Shown here piece after piece: positions 47,989-57,134 of a DNA stretch of 64,000 bases (its first letter is position 1; every line of letters begins with the position of its first letter). Below the pieces are notes generated by a model. The model saw only the letters and a list, made by a program, of their open reading frames with translations. It was not told where the DNA came from and made no database searches. A program made the position numbers and the translations under genes. This stretch comes from Rahnella aceris (GTDB lineage Bacteria; Pseudomonadota; Gammaproteobacteria; Enterobacterales; Enterobacteriaceae): positions 123,209-187,208 of the forward strand of contig NZ_JAADJV010000002.1 in assembly GCF_011684115.1 (NCBI RefSeq), written 5' to 3'.

Positions 47989-48843
47989 GTGTTGATAATT
48001 GACAGCGTGGCGCTGCTGCGTCGCGAAATCCGGGATTTTCGTAAGAATAACAAACGTATCGCGCTGGTGCCGACCATGGGCAATCTGCACGAAGGCCATA
48101 TGACGCTGGTGGAAGAAGCCAAAGCCCGCGGCGATGTGGTCGTGGTGAGTATTTTCGTCAACCCGATGCAGTTCGAGCGCCCGGATGACCTCGAGCGTTA
48201 TCCGCGCACCTTGCAGGAAGACTGCGAGAAGCTGAACAAACGCGGCGTGGATCTGGTATTTGCACCGTCACCGGCAGAAGTCTATCCGAAAGGTCTGGCG
48301 ACCCAAACACAGGTTGATGTGCCGGTGATTTCCACCATTCTGGAAGGTGCGAGCCGTCCGGGACATTTCCGTGGCGTCTCCACCATCGTCAGCAAACTGT
48401 TCAATCTGGTGCAGCCGCAGGTGGCCTGTTTCGGGCAAAAAGACTTCCAGCAACTGGCGCTGCTGCGCACCATGGTGGAAGACATGGGCTACGATATTGA
48501 GATAGTGGGCGTGCCAATTGTGCGCGCTAAAGACGGTCTGGCACTGAGTTCACGCAACGGCTATCTGACTGCCGAGGAACGTAAACTCGCACCCCAGCTT
48601 AACAAAATCATGAATGCGCTGGCTGAACGGCTGAGCCAGGGCGAGCGCCATGTCGATGAAATGTTGCAGGAAACCGCGCAGCAGCTTCGCGAAGCGGGTT
48701 TCACGCCGGACGAACTGTTTATCCGTGATGCGAAAACCTTGCAGGAGTTGTCCGTCGACAGCACATCTGCGGTGATCCTGATGGCGGCCTGGCTGGGTAA
48801 AGCCAGACTGATTGATAATCAGGAGGTTGATCTGACGCAGTAG
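47989..48843 (+). CDS. panC: Pantoate-beta-alanine ligase
   Basis: A 284-residue cytoplasmic ligase that condenses pantoate and beta-alanine to pantothenate through a pantoyl-adenylate. HIGH-type motif in [11 protein letters not shown], then [32 protein letters not shown] and KMSKS-like LSSRNGYL. The start is GTG at 47989 with GGGAGAAGG upstream, giving [15 protein letters not shown]. coli PanC begins MLIIETLPLLR. Operonic with panB; the next gene panD follows after 108 bases. Confidence 0.96.
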   Translation: MLIIDSVALLRREIRDFRKNNKRIALVPTMGNLHEGHMTLVEEAKARGDVVVVSIFVNPMQFERPDDLERYPRTLQEDCEKLNKRGVDLVFAPSPAEVYPKGLATQTQVDVPVISTILEGASRPGHFRGVSTIVSKLFNLVQPQVACFGQKDFQQLALLRTMVEDMGYDIEIVGVPIVRAKDGLALSSRNGYLTAEERKLAPQLNKIMNALAERLSQGERHVDEMLQETAQQLREAGFTPDELFIRDAKTLQELSVDSTSAVILMAAWLGKARLIDNQEVDLTQ

Positions 48844-48951
48844 ACAGCGCAGGTCAAATCGGCAACTATGTTGGCCGCCGGAAAACATCAGTATTTGGCT
48901 ATGTCAGCCCGGCGGGTTCCCAGACTATTTACGCATGAAGGGTCACACGCA

Positions 48952-49332
48952 ATGGTACGTACAATGCTGCAAGGCAAACTGCACCGGGTTCACGTAACTC
49001 AGGCAGATTTGCATTACGAAGGCTCCTGCGCCATCGATCAGGACTTTCTCGATGCCTCAGGCATTCTGGAATACGAAGCAATTGATATTTATAACGTTGA
49101 TAACGGTCAGCGTTTCTCGACATACGCCATCGCGGCAGAACGCGGTTCGCGTATTATTTCAGTCAACGGCGCGGCAGCGCGTTGTGCCTGTGTCGGCGAT
49201 CTGCTGATCATCTGTTCTTACGTGCAGATGTCAGATGAACAAGCCCGCCAGCACAAACCGAAAGTGGCCTATTTCGAAGGTGAAAACCAACTGAAACGCA
49301 CCGCCAAAGCCGTGCCTGTTCAGGTGGCTTGA
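48952..49332 (+). CDS. panD: Aspartate 1-decarboxylase precursor
   Basis: A 126-residue pyruvoyl-dependent decarboxylase that makes beta-alanine from aspartate for PanC. The self-cleavage site is G24-S25 in [11 protein letters not shown]25 becomes the pyruvoyl group. Other signs are [16 protein letters not shown] and the C-terminal [11 protein letters not shown], as in E. coli. The ATG at 48952 follows AAGGG and restores the family start; the frame is open further upstream without similarity. A GC-rich repeat pair follows. Confidence 0.96.
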   Translation: MVRTMLQGKLHRVHVTQADLHYEGSCAIDQDFLDASGILEYEAIDIYNVDNGQRFSTYAIAAERGSRIISVNGAAARCACVGDLLIICSYVQMSDEQARQHKPKVAYFEGENQLKRTAKAVPVQVA

Positions 49333-49338
49333 TAAAAC

Positions 49339-49467
49339 GCCTTCCCCTGCGAAGGGGGAGGATGGGAGGGGGTTTTAAATACAAAGCAATGAGTTAAAGC
49401 ACACTTTGAATTTAGTTTTTGACCTTGATACCCCACCCCAGCCCTCCCCTTCGCAGGGGAGGGAGCA
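49339..49467. repeat. Inverted pair of GC-rich intergenic repeats
   Basis: The left unit (about 49339-49373) contains CTTCCCCTGCGAAGGGGGAG followed by GATGGGAGGGGG; the right unit (about 49431-49467) is its inverse, CCCCACCCCAGCC followed by CTCCCCTTCGCAGGGGAG. About 57 unique AT-rich bases separate them. Each unit is itself a hairpin. The layout is that of bacterial interspersed mosaic elements. A single related unit lies at 27918-27937. It fills the gap between the convergent panD and yadH genes and may act in transcript end protection. Confidence 0.8.
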
Positions 49468-49475
49468 CAGAAAAA

Positions 49476-50246
49476 TCAACTTCTCAGACCACGCCCGCGC
49501 TCGATCAAGTACCACGCCAGCCAATAAAACACCGCGATAAATGCCACCAGCACGCTCATGGTAAACACCAGCGGCACGTCTGAAATCCCCAGGAAACCGT
49601 AACGGAAACCGCTGATCATGTAGACGATCGGGTTCAGCTTAGAGATCGCCTGCCAGATTGGCGGCAACAGGGAAAGCGAGTAGAACACGCCACCCAGATA
49701 AGTCAGCGGGGTCAGCACAAAGGTCGGGATCAGGCTGATATCGTCAAACGTTGTTGCAAACACGGCGTTCAGCAGACCGCCCAGAGAAAACAGGATCGCG
49801 GTCAGTAACAGTGTCAGCGCAATGATCCACCAGGAATGGATCACCAGCGGCACGAAGAACAACGAGATCGCCGTGACCAGGATCCCCACGCAGATCCCGC
49901 GCGCCACGCCGCCGCCGACATAACCGGCAATAACGACATGCGTCGGCACCGGAGCCACCAGCAGTTCTTCAATATTGCGCTGGAATTTGGCGCTGAAGAA
50001 CGACGAGGCCACGTTGGCGTAGGAGTTAGTGATCACCGCCATCATGATAAGCCCCGGCACGATAAACTGCATGTAGGTGAAACCGTGCATGTTGCCAATC
50101 TGTGCGCCGATCAGATTACCAAAGATGATGAAATATAAGGTCATGGTGATGACCGGCGGAACCAGCGTTTGGATCCAGATGCGACCAAACCGGTTGATCT
50201 CTTTCAGCCAGATACTTTTGAGTGCCACCCAATACAATTGCGACAT
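49476..50246 (-). CDS. yadH: ABC-2 type transporter permease YadH
   Basis: A 256-residue inner-membrane permease with six hydrophobic segments and the ABC-2 signature region (TLTLLLTAILFSLGGLLNAVFA...). Matches E. coli YadH (256). Together with YadG it forms an exporter whose substrate is unknown. The ATG shares one base with the yadG stop (TAATG), so the two are translationally coupled. Confidence 0.93.
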   Translation of the reverse strand: MSQLYWVALKSIWLKEINRFGRIWIQTLVPPVITMTLYFIIFGNLIGAQIGNMHGFTYMQFIVPGLIMMAVITNSYANVASSFFSAKFQRNIEELLVAPVPTHVVIAGYVGGGVARGICVGILVTAISLFFVPLVIHSWWIIALTLLLTAILFSLGGLLNAVFATTFDDISLIPTFVLTPLTYLGGVFYSLSLLPPIWQAISKLNPIVYMISGFRYGFLGISDVPLVFTMSVLVAFIAVFYWLAWYLIERGRGLRS

Positions 50247-51169
50247 TATTTCTTTTCCTCGCTGCCGTTCACCAGCGTGACAAACAGCTCTTCCAGACGG
50301 TTCGCCTTGTTACGCATACTCAATACCTGCACGCCCTGCTTGCTCAGCTGGCTGAACAGGGAATTCAGTCCCTGCTCGCGCATGACTTCCACTTCCAGCG
50401 TTGACGTATCCGTCAGCTTACTGCGATAACCTTCCAGCACCGGCAGCGGGCTTTTCGCCCCTAAATCCAGAATGAAAGTTTCAGATTTCAGCTTCGAGAG
50501 CAGTTCCTTCATGCTGGTGTTTTCCACCAACTGACCGCCCTGAATAATACCGATGTTACGGCACAGCATTTCCGCTTCTTCCAGATAGTGCGTGGTCAGA
50601 ATGATGGTCGTGCCCTGTGCGTTCAGCTCTTTCAGGAAACCCCACATTGAGCGACGTAATTCGATATCCACACCCGCCGTTGGCTCATCGAGGATCAGCA
50701 ATTTTGGCTCGTGCATCAGCGCACGGGCGATCATCAGACGACGCTTCATCCCGCCGGACAGCATGCGCGAACGCTCGTTGCGTTTGCCCCAGAGATCCAA
50801 CTGCGTCAGATATTTTTCAGCACGTTGCAATGCCAGCGGACGTGGCACGCCGTAATAACCGGCCTGATTAACCACCACCTGCATGACGGTTTCAAACGGG
50901 TTGAAGTTAAATTCCTGGGGCACCAGCCCGAGCTGACGTTTAGCGTTGACGATATCTTTATCGATGTCATAGCCAAACACCTGCACTTTGCCGGCGGTTT
51001 TGTTGACCAGTGAACTGATGATGCCAATGGTGGTGGATTTACCCGCACCGTTTGGCCCAAGCAGGGCATAAAAATCGCCAGCTTCGACGCGCAGATCGAT
51101 TCCACGCAAAGCCTGTACACCACCGGCGTAAGTTTTGGTTAACTTTTCCAGTTCCAATGCATAATTCAT
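50246..51169 (-). CDS. yadG: ABC transporter ATPase YadG
   Basis: A 307-residue ATP-binding protein: Walker A GPNGAGKST (about 38-46), Q-loop region LVPQEFNFN, signature LSGGMKRR, Walker B LLILDEPTAG and switch His in LTTHYLEEAE. The C-terminal 70 residues (DLGAKSPLPVLEGYRSKL ...) are the extension seen in E. coli YadG. First gene of yadGH. Divergent from can with about 135 bases between starts. Confidence 0.94.
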   Translation of the reverse strand: MNYALELEKLTKTYAGGVQALRGIDLRVEAGDFYALLGPNGAGKSTTIGIISSLVNKTAGKVQVFGYDIDKDIVNAKRQLGLVPQEFNFNPFETVMQVVVNQAGYYGVPRPLALQRAEKYLTQLDLWGKRNERSRMLSGGMKRRLMIARALMHEPKLLILDEPTAGVDIELRRSMWGFLKELNAQGTTIILTTHYLEEAEMLCRNIGIIQGGQLVENTSMKELLSKLKSETFILDLGAKSPLPVLEGYRSKLTDTSTLEVEVMREQGLNSLFSQLSKQGVQVLSMRNKANRLEELFVTLVNGSEEKK

Positions 51170-51304
51170 AAAGGGAGCGTACCTTCTTGTGAAAACCCTG
51201 TTGTAAGAATGAGTAAACGGAGATGCCGAATCAGTTTGAAAAGTCGGGGCATTGCCCTATATTACTCCATCGCAGTCAGCTCGTAACACAGGCTATTAAC
51301 ATCA

Positions 51305-51961
51305 ATGAATGACATAGAAAGACTCATCAGCAATAACGCAGCCTGGTCCAAAACCATGATTGATGAAGATCCTGGTTTCTTTGAGCGGCTTTCCCAATCT
51401 CAAAAACCCCGCTTTCTGTGGATTGGCTGTTCTGACAGCCGTGTTCCCGCCGAGCGCCTGACAGGGCTTGAGCCAGGCGAACTGTTCGTTCACCGTAACG
51501 TTGCCAACCTGGTCATCCACACCGACCTTAACTGCCTGTCCGTTGTGCAATATGCTATCGACGTGCTGGAAGTCGAACACGTGATTATCTGCGGTCACTA
51601 CGGCTGTGGCGGTGTGCAGTCGGCGGTTGAAAACCCTGAACTGGGTTTGATTAATAACTGGTTGTTGCATATCCGGGACATCTGGTACAAACACAGTTCC
51701 CTGCTGGGCGAACTGTCGCCAGAGAAGCGCCTCGATAAGTTATGTGAACTGAACGTGGTTGAGCAAGTTTACAACCTCGGCCACTCCACCGTGATGCAAT
51801 CGGCCTGGAAACGCGGCCAGAAAGTCACGCTGCACGGCTGGGTTTACGGCATTCTGGACGGACGTCTGCGCAACCTGGAAGTTGACGCCACCAGCCGCGA
51901 AACACTGGAACAGCGCTACCGTCAGGGCGTCTCCGCCTTGCTGAACGGCGACCCGCAATAA
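51305..51961 (+). CDS. can: Beta-carbonic anhydrase 2
   Basis: A 218-residue cytoplasmic zinc enzyme interconverting CO2 and bicarbonate, needed for growth in ordinary air. Zinc ligands C42, D44 (GCSDSR), H98 and C101 (GHYGCGG). Full length and near-identical to E. coli Can (220) in these segments. In E. coli it converges directly on hpt; here the same two genes still converge but a prophage remnant of about 5 kb and further AT-rich DNA lie between them. Confidence 0.97.
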   Translation: MNDIERLISNNAAWSKTMIDEDPGFFERLSQSQKPRFLWIGCSDSRVPAERLTGLEPGELFVHRNVANLVIHTDLNCLSVVQYAIDVLEVEHVIICGHYGCGGVQSAVENPELGLINNWLLHIRDIWYKHSSLLGELSPEKRLDKLCELNVVEQVYNLGHSTVMQSAWKRGQKVTLHGWVYGILDGRLRNLEVDATSRETLEQRYRQGVSALLNGDPQ

Positions 51962-51994
51962 CAAGCCGCCCTACTCTACAGAAATTCAAAAAAC

Positions 51995-52020
51995 AAAAGG
52001 CACAAAAATGTGCCTTTTTT
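51995..52020 (+). terminator. Terminator of can, coinciding with left repeat of prophage remnant
   Basis: A 10-bp stem (AAAAGGCACA / TGTGCCTTTT) with AAAA loop and following T run. Bases 51996-52020 are repeated exactly at 57237-57261, so this terminator is also the probable attL core of the integrated element. Confidence 0.85.
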
Positions 52021-52115
52021 GCCATTTATTTTTCCTGCACTTACAACGCGATCACTATAAATCAATGAGTTATATGCGGTGTAAGCAGCTACAAACCCTA
52101 TAAAGATGCTCAGGT

Positions 52116-53048
52116 GTGGACACTATGTGGACACTCCAGCCCCGCTTTCCCCCTCAATGGATTAAAGGAAAGTCGGTGATCGATATCATGCGCAAATACG
52201 CCATGAAAGAAGACGGTGACGAGCGCGGCGCAGCAAAGAACCGCTTTGACTGTAAGCACCTGAACCGAGGCGGTGCCGCTGGCTACATCGCTAAATACAT
52301 CGCGAAGAATATCGACGGTTACGCACTGGAAGGCGAACGCGACCACGAGACCGGCGAGCTTCTGACGGATTCCGCTGCTGCTGTTACTGCCTGGGCAGCA
52401 ACATGGCGTATCCCTCAATTCCATCCCATCGGCCTGCCTACTATGGGTTCATACCGTGAGTGCCGCCGCATTCGTTCCATCAGTCTGACTGAAACCTTTG
52501 ACGAAGAAGTGGAAGCCGTTCGCGCTGCTGCTGATGCCGGTGACTTTATGGCGTACATGACTGCCCAGGGCGGCGCTAATGTACCGCGTGAAGATCAGAC
52601 GGTGCGCGTAGCACGTCGCGTTGCTAATGAACTGAATGCCTACGATGAAGAGGTGAAAAAGGTTGTGGGAATTTTCGCGCCCCACCTCGGCGAATCACAT
52701 GTATATGAAACGCGCCCCCCTCAATGGCGCATCGTTGCTTCTGCCGTTGATTCTGAGGTTTTGACCGCAAAAAGCGCCTCCGGCGCGCCTCGGAGGCCTG
52801 TCAATAACTGTGGGTTAAGTGGAAAGAAAGCCGCTGCAAATGGGCGAAATAGCCAAGCTGGGAGCGCCTCTGCAGCGTCCACTTCTGCCAACCAACCGGT
52901 AATTGACTGGACAGACACTACCGCCGTGAGGGCGATTGTGGCACGTATACGTGAGGAAACGCCGAGAGTCAGCAAGGCGCAGCGCAGTTCTGGCTCAACA
53001 AAAGGGCTCGATATTGCCCTATCGGAAAGATCAAAGGCAGAAGAATAG
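52116..53048 (+). pseudogene. 3' fragment of P2-type replication endonuclease gpA
   Basis: About 310 codons of the C-terminal part of the phage rolling-circle initiator. The paired catalytic tyrosines are present (GYIAKYIAKN, four residues apart, near fragment residues 57 and 61), followed by the family segment WAATWRIPQFHPIGLPTMGSYRECRR. The HUH metal motif and the whole N-terminus are missing; the similarity starts around 52170, just inside the left end. After the TAG at 53046-53048 the frame continues for 34 sensible codons to a second TAG (53151), suggesting a nonsense mutation. Not expected to be functional. Confidence 0.82.
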
Positions 53049-53189
53049 GCTCACCTGCAAGAAATTGAACGCGCACGGGTCAAACACAACATCACCGTTA
53101 AGCGGTGGTGCGAAATTAGCTTTGAAGAAACAAAAGTTCACTCCACCTACTAGATTACTTTAATTCATTCCTTTATTTGATATTATTTA

Positions 53190-54218
53190 TTATACTTCAA
53201 CGTTATTTTTAGCGAATTTATTCCCATTACTGTCAATAATTAAATCGCCAATTCTAATTTTGAACCCCTGTAATTTTACCGAAGCAATAACATTATTGAG
53301 ATATTGAGAGTTAATTAAAGTCGATGATAAAGAATAAAGCTGTTTTCCAAGCTCAGTTAATAACACAACGCTGAACTCAAGTTTCTTACTCTGATCCTCG
53401 TCAAATATTTCCATTACCTTATTATCATAAAAAAAGTAGACTGAGAAAGACTCAGCTTTAACTGATTTAAAAGTTGTCGAAAGCCCCAGACCATCCGTCC
53501 CAGTAACTATACCAAGATGTTGCATTTTAGAAAGAAAATCAAAATCAAGCTCCTCAGACTCAAACTCACTATTAAGGCCATGGCCTTTTGTTTTAAACAA
53601 ATAATTAACCATAACGTAAGAGAAAAGCCTTTCTATTTCGATTGCCTCTTTTTGTGATAAATTCTTAATAAAATCTAAAGTTCTTAAAGAAAACAAACCT
53701 GGTGTTTTTACTTCGCCAGCTAAAACCTTTCCCCATAAACTCTGCAATTGTTCTGAACTTGTTGCGGCTGCATTATCACGCCATCTCAATAACCAATCGT
53801 CTTCGATACTTTCTGTTACAGGCTGGGACTGGTCATTTGAGAGAACCTGTTCAGCTACTAACAATGCTCTTGTGACATTAATCTCTTTCTTTATCTCATT
53901 AGCGTACAAATGTTCACTTGCCTGGTGAAGCAATGTAGAAACATCCAGTTTGGGTTCAATTTTTGATTCATCATTTAAAATATTATTAGTTAAATTAATA
54001 AGCCTAGGCTTGTTCACATCATTAAAAGCGATAGCTTTTTTCCCATTTTTTATATCCTCAACATCAATCTCCGTCTGTGCTAACATCAGCAGCTCATTTC
54101 GCTTTAGCTCAAGACTTATCATCCCCTCCCTTCTCATCTGCCACGGTTTGAACAACCCCCCAATCCCCTTATCAGCCACCGTTTCCCACATTTTCCCTAC
54201 TAGTTGAGAACCAAACAC
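53190..54218 (-). CDS. DUF2806-type protein in phage accessory locus
   Basis: A 342-residue soluble protein without signal peptide or TM helix. The start is GTG at 54218, six bases after AAGGAG; a TTG six bases earlier touches the ribosome binding site. N-terminus FGSQLVGKMWETVADKGIGGLFKPWQMRREG and the central DDWLLRWRDNAAATSSEQLQ, LWGKVLAGEVKTPGLFSLRT segments are typical of DUF2806 as I recall that family; its function is not established. The gene is strongly AT-rich, unlike the host genes, and opposite in direction to gpA. It lies between gpA and portal Q, the P2 accessory site. A role in phage exclusion is inference. Confidence 0.75.
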   Translation of the reverse strand: MFGSQLVGKMWETVADKGIGGLFKPWQMRREGMISLELKRNELLMLAQTEIDVEDIKNGKKAIAFNDVNKPRLINLTNNILNDESKIEPKLDVSTLLHQASEHLYANEIKKEINVTRALLVAEQVLSNDQSQPVTESIEDDWLLRWRDNAAATSSEQLQSLWGKVLAGEVKTPGLFSLRTLDFIKNLSQKEAIEIERLFSYVMVNYLFKTKGHGLNSEFESEELDFDFLSKMQHLGIVTGTDGLGLSTTFKSVKAESFSVYFFYDNKVMEIFDEDQSKKLEFSVVLLTELGKQLYSLSSTLINSQYLNNVIASVKLQGFKIRIGDLIIDSNGNKFAKNNVEV

Positions 54219-54983
54219 ATTCAACTCCTTAAGTTTGAAAAAAAGTTATAAAATCTTCCTCTAGTTTTCATTAAAATTCACTAATCCACATTAAAAATCA
54301 AGCAAACCGACTCACTATAATAAATAAAATTTAACGAATTAGATGATTTTTAACAATATTATATCAATGATTTAAAAATATCTTACTGAAAGAAAATGGA
54401 TTTTTAAACGTTCCCTACTTTTTAGTAGTGTATGTATAAACAGTGGTTCAGGTTTGGGAGCTATGGATTCCTCACAGGGCTATAATTGGTCTGATAAAAA
54501 CCCTACATAGGCTGATACCTTCCGAGATGTTCAGTATTTCGAAGTAAACGGCGATAATTTAGGGGCAGGTTGAGTTGGAGCAAGAAAATGGACAAGAGTT
54601 ACTCATGCAGTAAATATCATTTCCTATATTAAATGCTGACATCTTCTCACTGGATAAAAACTTCGAAAGCCATGCATTCATTGCAGCATGTTTTTGCATG
54701 TTCCCGAAGGGTGCCTGATAGCGCCTCTGGCTGCACTTTGCGGCGTTCTGACTCATGCATTAAAAACAGTGAGCCAAGTCAGAAGCGGGCAGACGGGTAA
54801 CATTGCGCGCGGAGATATAAGTGATACAGCTTGCTGTGCATCAGCGCCTTTTATATTAATTTCGTTTCTTAGTGTGCCGACAACGATGACCAGTGACTCT
54901 TGTTTAGCAAGGAAAGATAAAGATAGCAGAGAATAAAATAGACACTTATGCCGATTTTATTAAATAATCTTATTCTCTTACTA
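54219..54983. other. Gap between the two accessory genes
   Basis: About 765 bases. The first 200 are very AT-rich and should hold the promoter of the DUF2806-type gene. From about 54430 to 54940 composition rises towards host level and the DNA looks like leftover phage sequence; one short plus-strand frame is listed separately. No RNA gene or clear terminator recognised. Confidence 0.5.
54688..54936 (+). CDS. Uncertain small ORF in prophage remnant
   Basis: An 82-codon frame from ATG 54688. No ribosome binding site stands out and the product is not recognised. Codon choice is host-like in its first two thirds, and the Cys/Ala-rich segment could be a fragment of a small phage regulatory protein. 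It may be non-coding. Confidence 0.2.
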   Translation: MFLHVPEGCLIAPLAALCGVLTHALKTVSQVRSGQTGNIARGDISDTACCASAPFILISFLSVPTTMTSDSCLARKDKDSRE

Positions 54984-55784
54984 CTACTGTTTCTTATTTG
55001 CACGTTCGAAGTAGTCAAGAACATCACCAGGTTGCGACTTATAATCATCAATATATTTTAATAATTCTCTAGTGCTATTTATCATTGTATTTTCAAGGGA
55101 TTCAATTTTTCCGAGCGTATCGTATAAATCACTCGGGTATTCTATGTTTTTTATGATGGGTAATAATGGATTAATATAGGCATTTAGATCAGACCTTGCT
55201 GTGACAACATTATTAATACTTTCACTTATGCAATTAATCTTGAACTGATTTTCACCAATAGGCTTCCATTGCATAAATCGTAGTCGTCGAAGTTTTTTTA
55301 TTAAATCTATTTGATACTTAGCTAACTCGGAAAACGCCGTGAATTTAACAAACGATAATAATTCATTATAGTGGGCATCCACATCCTCGACATTTAGTTT
55401 ACTATTAACATCAAATATATCATATAAAATATTACTAAAGTGAGGGGTTTTAATTCTATTAAAATATAGTATATTTCTTAACCTTGTGCTTTCATTGGCA
55501 ATTTCATCATATAGAATAAAGTGTATATCTGTAGCCAAATACACTGATTCTTCATCGAGTTTCTTCCCCAACCATTCAGGGGCTTTTCTATAGACTAGAT
55601 AAGCAACTATTAAAGTACCAAATGTGCTAACTGCACTAATCCAGTCAGTAATGCTTTTCTCAAATACTAATGCATCAAGAAAACAGATTGTAATAACCCC
55701 AAGAGAAAAGGCTATTAAGTGGGTAAGGTTTATATTCACTTTAATATATCCCCATAATTTAATAAAAAAATTTGGTGCGTCCAT
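54984..55784 (-). CDS. Two-helix membrane protein of unknown function in phage accessory locus
   Basis: A 266-residue protein, AT-rich, with ATG at 55784 preceded by AAAGGA. Two N-terminal membrane helices (about residues 20-42, LIAFSLGVITICFLDALVF, and about 46-66, WISAVSTFGTLIVAYLVY) are joined by a very short loop, leaving a cytoplasmic domain of about 200 residues that is predicted mainly helical, charged and Asn/Ile/Lys-rich. No catalytic motif recognised. It lies between the DUF2806-type gene and the portal fragment, same strand as both. N-terminal hairpin plus large soluble domain recurs among membrane effectors of abortive-infection systems; the link is inference. Confidence 0.65.
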   Translation of the reverse strand: MDAPNFFIKLWGYIKVNINLTHLIAFSLGVITICFLDALVFEKSITDWISAVSTFGTLIVAYLVYRKAPEWLGKKLDEESVYLATDIHFILYDEIANESTRLRNILYFNRIKTPHFSNILYDIFDVNSKLNVEDVDAHYNELLSFVKFTAFSELAKYQIDLIKKLRRLRFMQWKPIGENQFKINCISESINNVVTARSDLNAYINPLLPIIKNIEYPSDLYDTLGKIESLENTMINSTRELLKYIDDYKSQPGDVLDYFERANKKQ

Positions 55785-56022
55785 GGAAATCCTTTCGAAA
55801 CATCAGGCAAATAAAGCAATTTACATGAACAACGGCAAGCTATCAAGCCACCTCATCTCCATAAATTGATATACAATCAATTGATAAACTTTGTTTTTTT
55901 GATGTTTCAACATAAAGCATTGAACAAAAAAACATCTTATTTTTGAAGATATAAATATCATATCCAATGAATGAGGAGGCTCACACAAATAAGTAAAACC
56001 CCGGTTATCGGTGAGGACTACT

Positions 56023-56451
56023 CTACTCTGGAGTAAGCTGGTAAGCCTTAAATCTAATCACCTCCTTCCCAAACCACGCATTCAACTCCTTAAACCGTTC
56101 CTGCAAGGGCGTCAGCTCATTGCGGACAAATACCAGTGACGCCTTAACCGAATCTCCAAAGCCGCCGCTGTTCTCTGGGATAATCCCCATCATCTGAGGC
56201 GGCACGCGGTGCGCGCACAGCAAATCGTTTTGGCTGGCTTTCTTGATGTTGAAGAAATCGTCTTTGGTTGCGACTTCACTTAACGGCAAAATCTTGATCC
56301 CGTCTGGCTTTCCGTTTGGTGCGTACATGAACAGGTTGCGGAAATTGCCCAGCCCTTTGGTGTCACGCATCGCCTTACGCATCTGGTCTATGTCCGAGCT
56401 GCTTTGTGCCGCGTCGGTCATGTACAGGATATATCCGGCGTGCGCCCGGAT
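56023..56451 (-). pseudogene. 3' fragment of P2-type portal protein gpQ
   Basis: About 143 codons of the C-terminal part of a PBSX/P2-family portal protein: HAGYILYMTDAAQ, GLGNFRNLFMYAPNGKPDGIKILPLSE, DDFFNIKKASQNDLLCAHRVPPQMMGI and NSGGFGDSVKASLVFVRNELTPLQERFKELN. Reading further upstream meets a stop at 56452-56454, exactly where similarity to the tail protein D begins on the other strand, so this is a deletion junction. The 5' two thirds are lost. The first internal ATG is at 56421. Confidence 0.82.
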
Positions 56452-56456
56452 TTAAA

Positions 56457-56594
56457 TCCGTGATCGACGCGCAGCCCTGGATAATCAGCAAGGTGACGCA
56501 CAGCCTGGGCGGCAGTGGATTTGTGACGACGTTGAATCTGGAGGTCTTGCTGTCGGATGTGAGTTATGAGGCGAGCGGGGACGATAGCTTGTGA
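56457..56594 (+). pseudogene. 3' fragment of phage late control/tail protein gpD
   Basis: About 45 codons ending at TGA 56592-56594: SVIDAQPWIISKVTHSL, then GGSGFVTTLNLEVLLSDVSYE, the characteristic C-terminus of P2-type gpD (VgrG-like tail hub). It abuts the portal fragment back to back at about 56452-56457. In P2, D is followed by ogr, as here. Confidence 0.7.
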
Positions 56595-56635
56595 ATGATT
56601 GATGCAAAGCTTCATAATTAGCGCATAAAACATCC

Positions 56636-56794
56636 CTAAAAACAGTAGTATATCCAAAACACCATTGGGAAGAGTGCGTATATAAGAAGGCCAACACACA
56701 CGGCCTTCATAAACCAACGGGCATGACGCCAGATGTAACGCTCCCTTTCGTTAGCGTCACGGATCGCGCTTTGTATATCGTCCTGATTTGTCAT
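56636..56794 (-). CDS. Small single-helix membrane protein
   Basis: A 52-residue protein (ATG 56794, AAGG eight bases upstream; a GTG at 56836 would add 14 residues). A charged N-terminal half (QSAIRDANERERYIWRHARW) precedes one C-terminal membrane helix (AVCVGLLIYALFPMVFWIYY). It lies between the D fragment and ogr, opposite in direction. Probably a phage-borne accessory gene; function unknown. Confidence 0.5.
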   Translation of the reverse strand: MTNQDDIQSAIRDANERERYIWRHARWFMKAVCVGLLIYALFPMVFWIYYCF

Positions 56795-56912
56795 CTCGTC
56801 TGCCTTGGGGAATTTGTCACCTGTTATGTAAAACACTGTAATCCCCGATGTATGTTTTCAGCAATAACATATAATGATTGAATATGATTAAAATGATTAC
56901 ATGGTGATTATT

Positions 56913-57134
56913 ATGATGCACTGTCCGAAATGCCAGCACGCCGCCCACGCCCGTTCCAGCCGTTACCTGAGCATCAATACCAAAGAACGCTATCACCAAT
57001 GTCAGAATATTAACTGCAGTTGCACGTTTAAAACCCATGAATCAATCGCTGACATCATCGTTGAACCAGGAACAGTTCATGCTGTTCAGTTGCACCCAGA
57101 TAAGCATCAGCAGCAGTCCTTCCAGATGCACTAA
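56913..57134 (+). CDS. ogr: Ogr/Delta-type zinc-finger late transcription activator
   Basis: A 73-residue phage regulator that recruits host RNA polymerase (alpha subunit) to P2 late promoters. The Cys4 zinc finger is complete: HCPKCQHAAHARSSRY and YHQCQNINCSCTF. The start is placed at ATG 56913 by comparison with P2 Ogr (72 residues), which begins just before the HCP motif; ATG 56901 would add four residues. It appears intact although its target operons are deleted here, so it could still act on another P2 or P4 element in the cell. Confidence 0.88.
   Translation: MMHCPKCQHAAHARSSRYLSINTKERYHQCQNINCSCTFKTHESIADIIVEPGTVHAVQLHPDKHQQQSFQMH

Noticed and set aside
54559..54756. Minus-strand 65-codon ORF, Cys-rich
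   Set aside because: No ribosome binding site, no recognisable similarity, and it overlaps another weak frame in phage debris.
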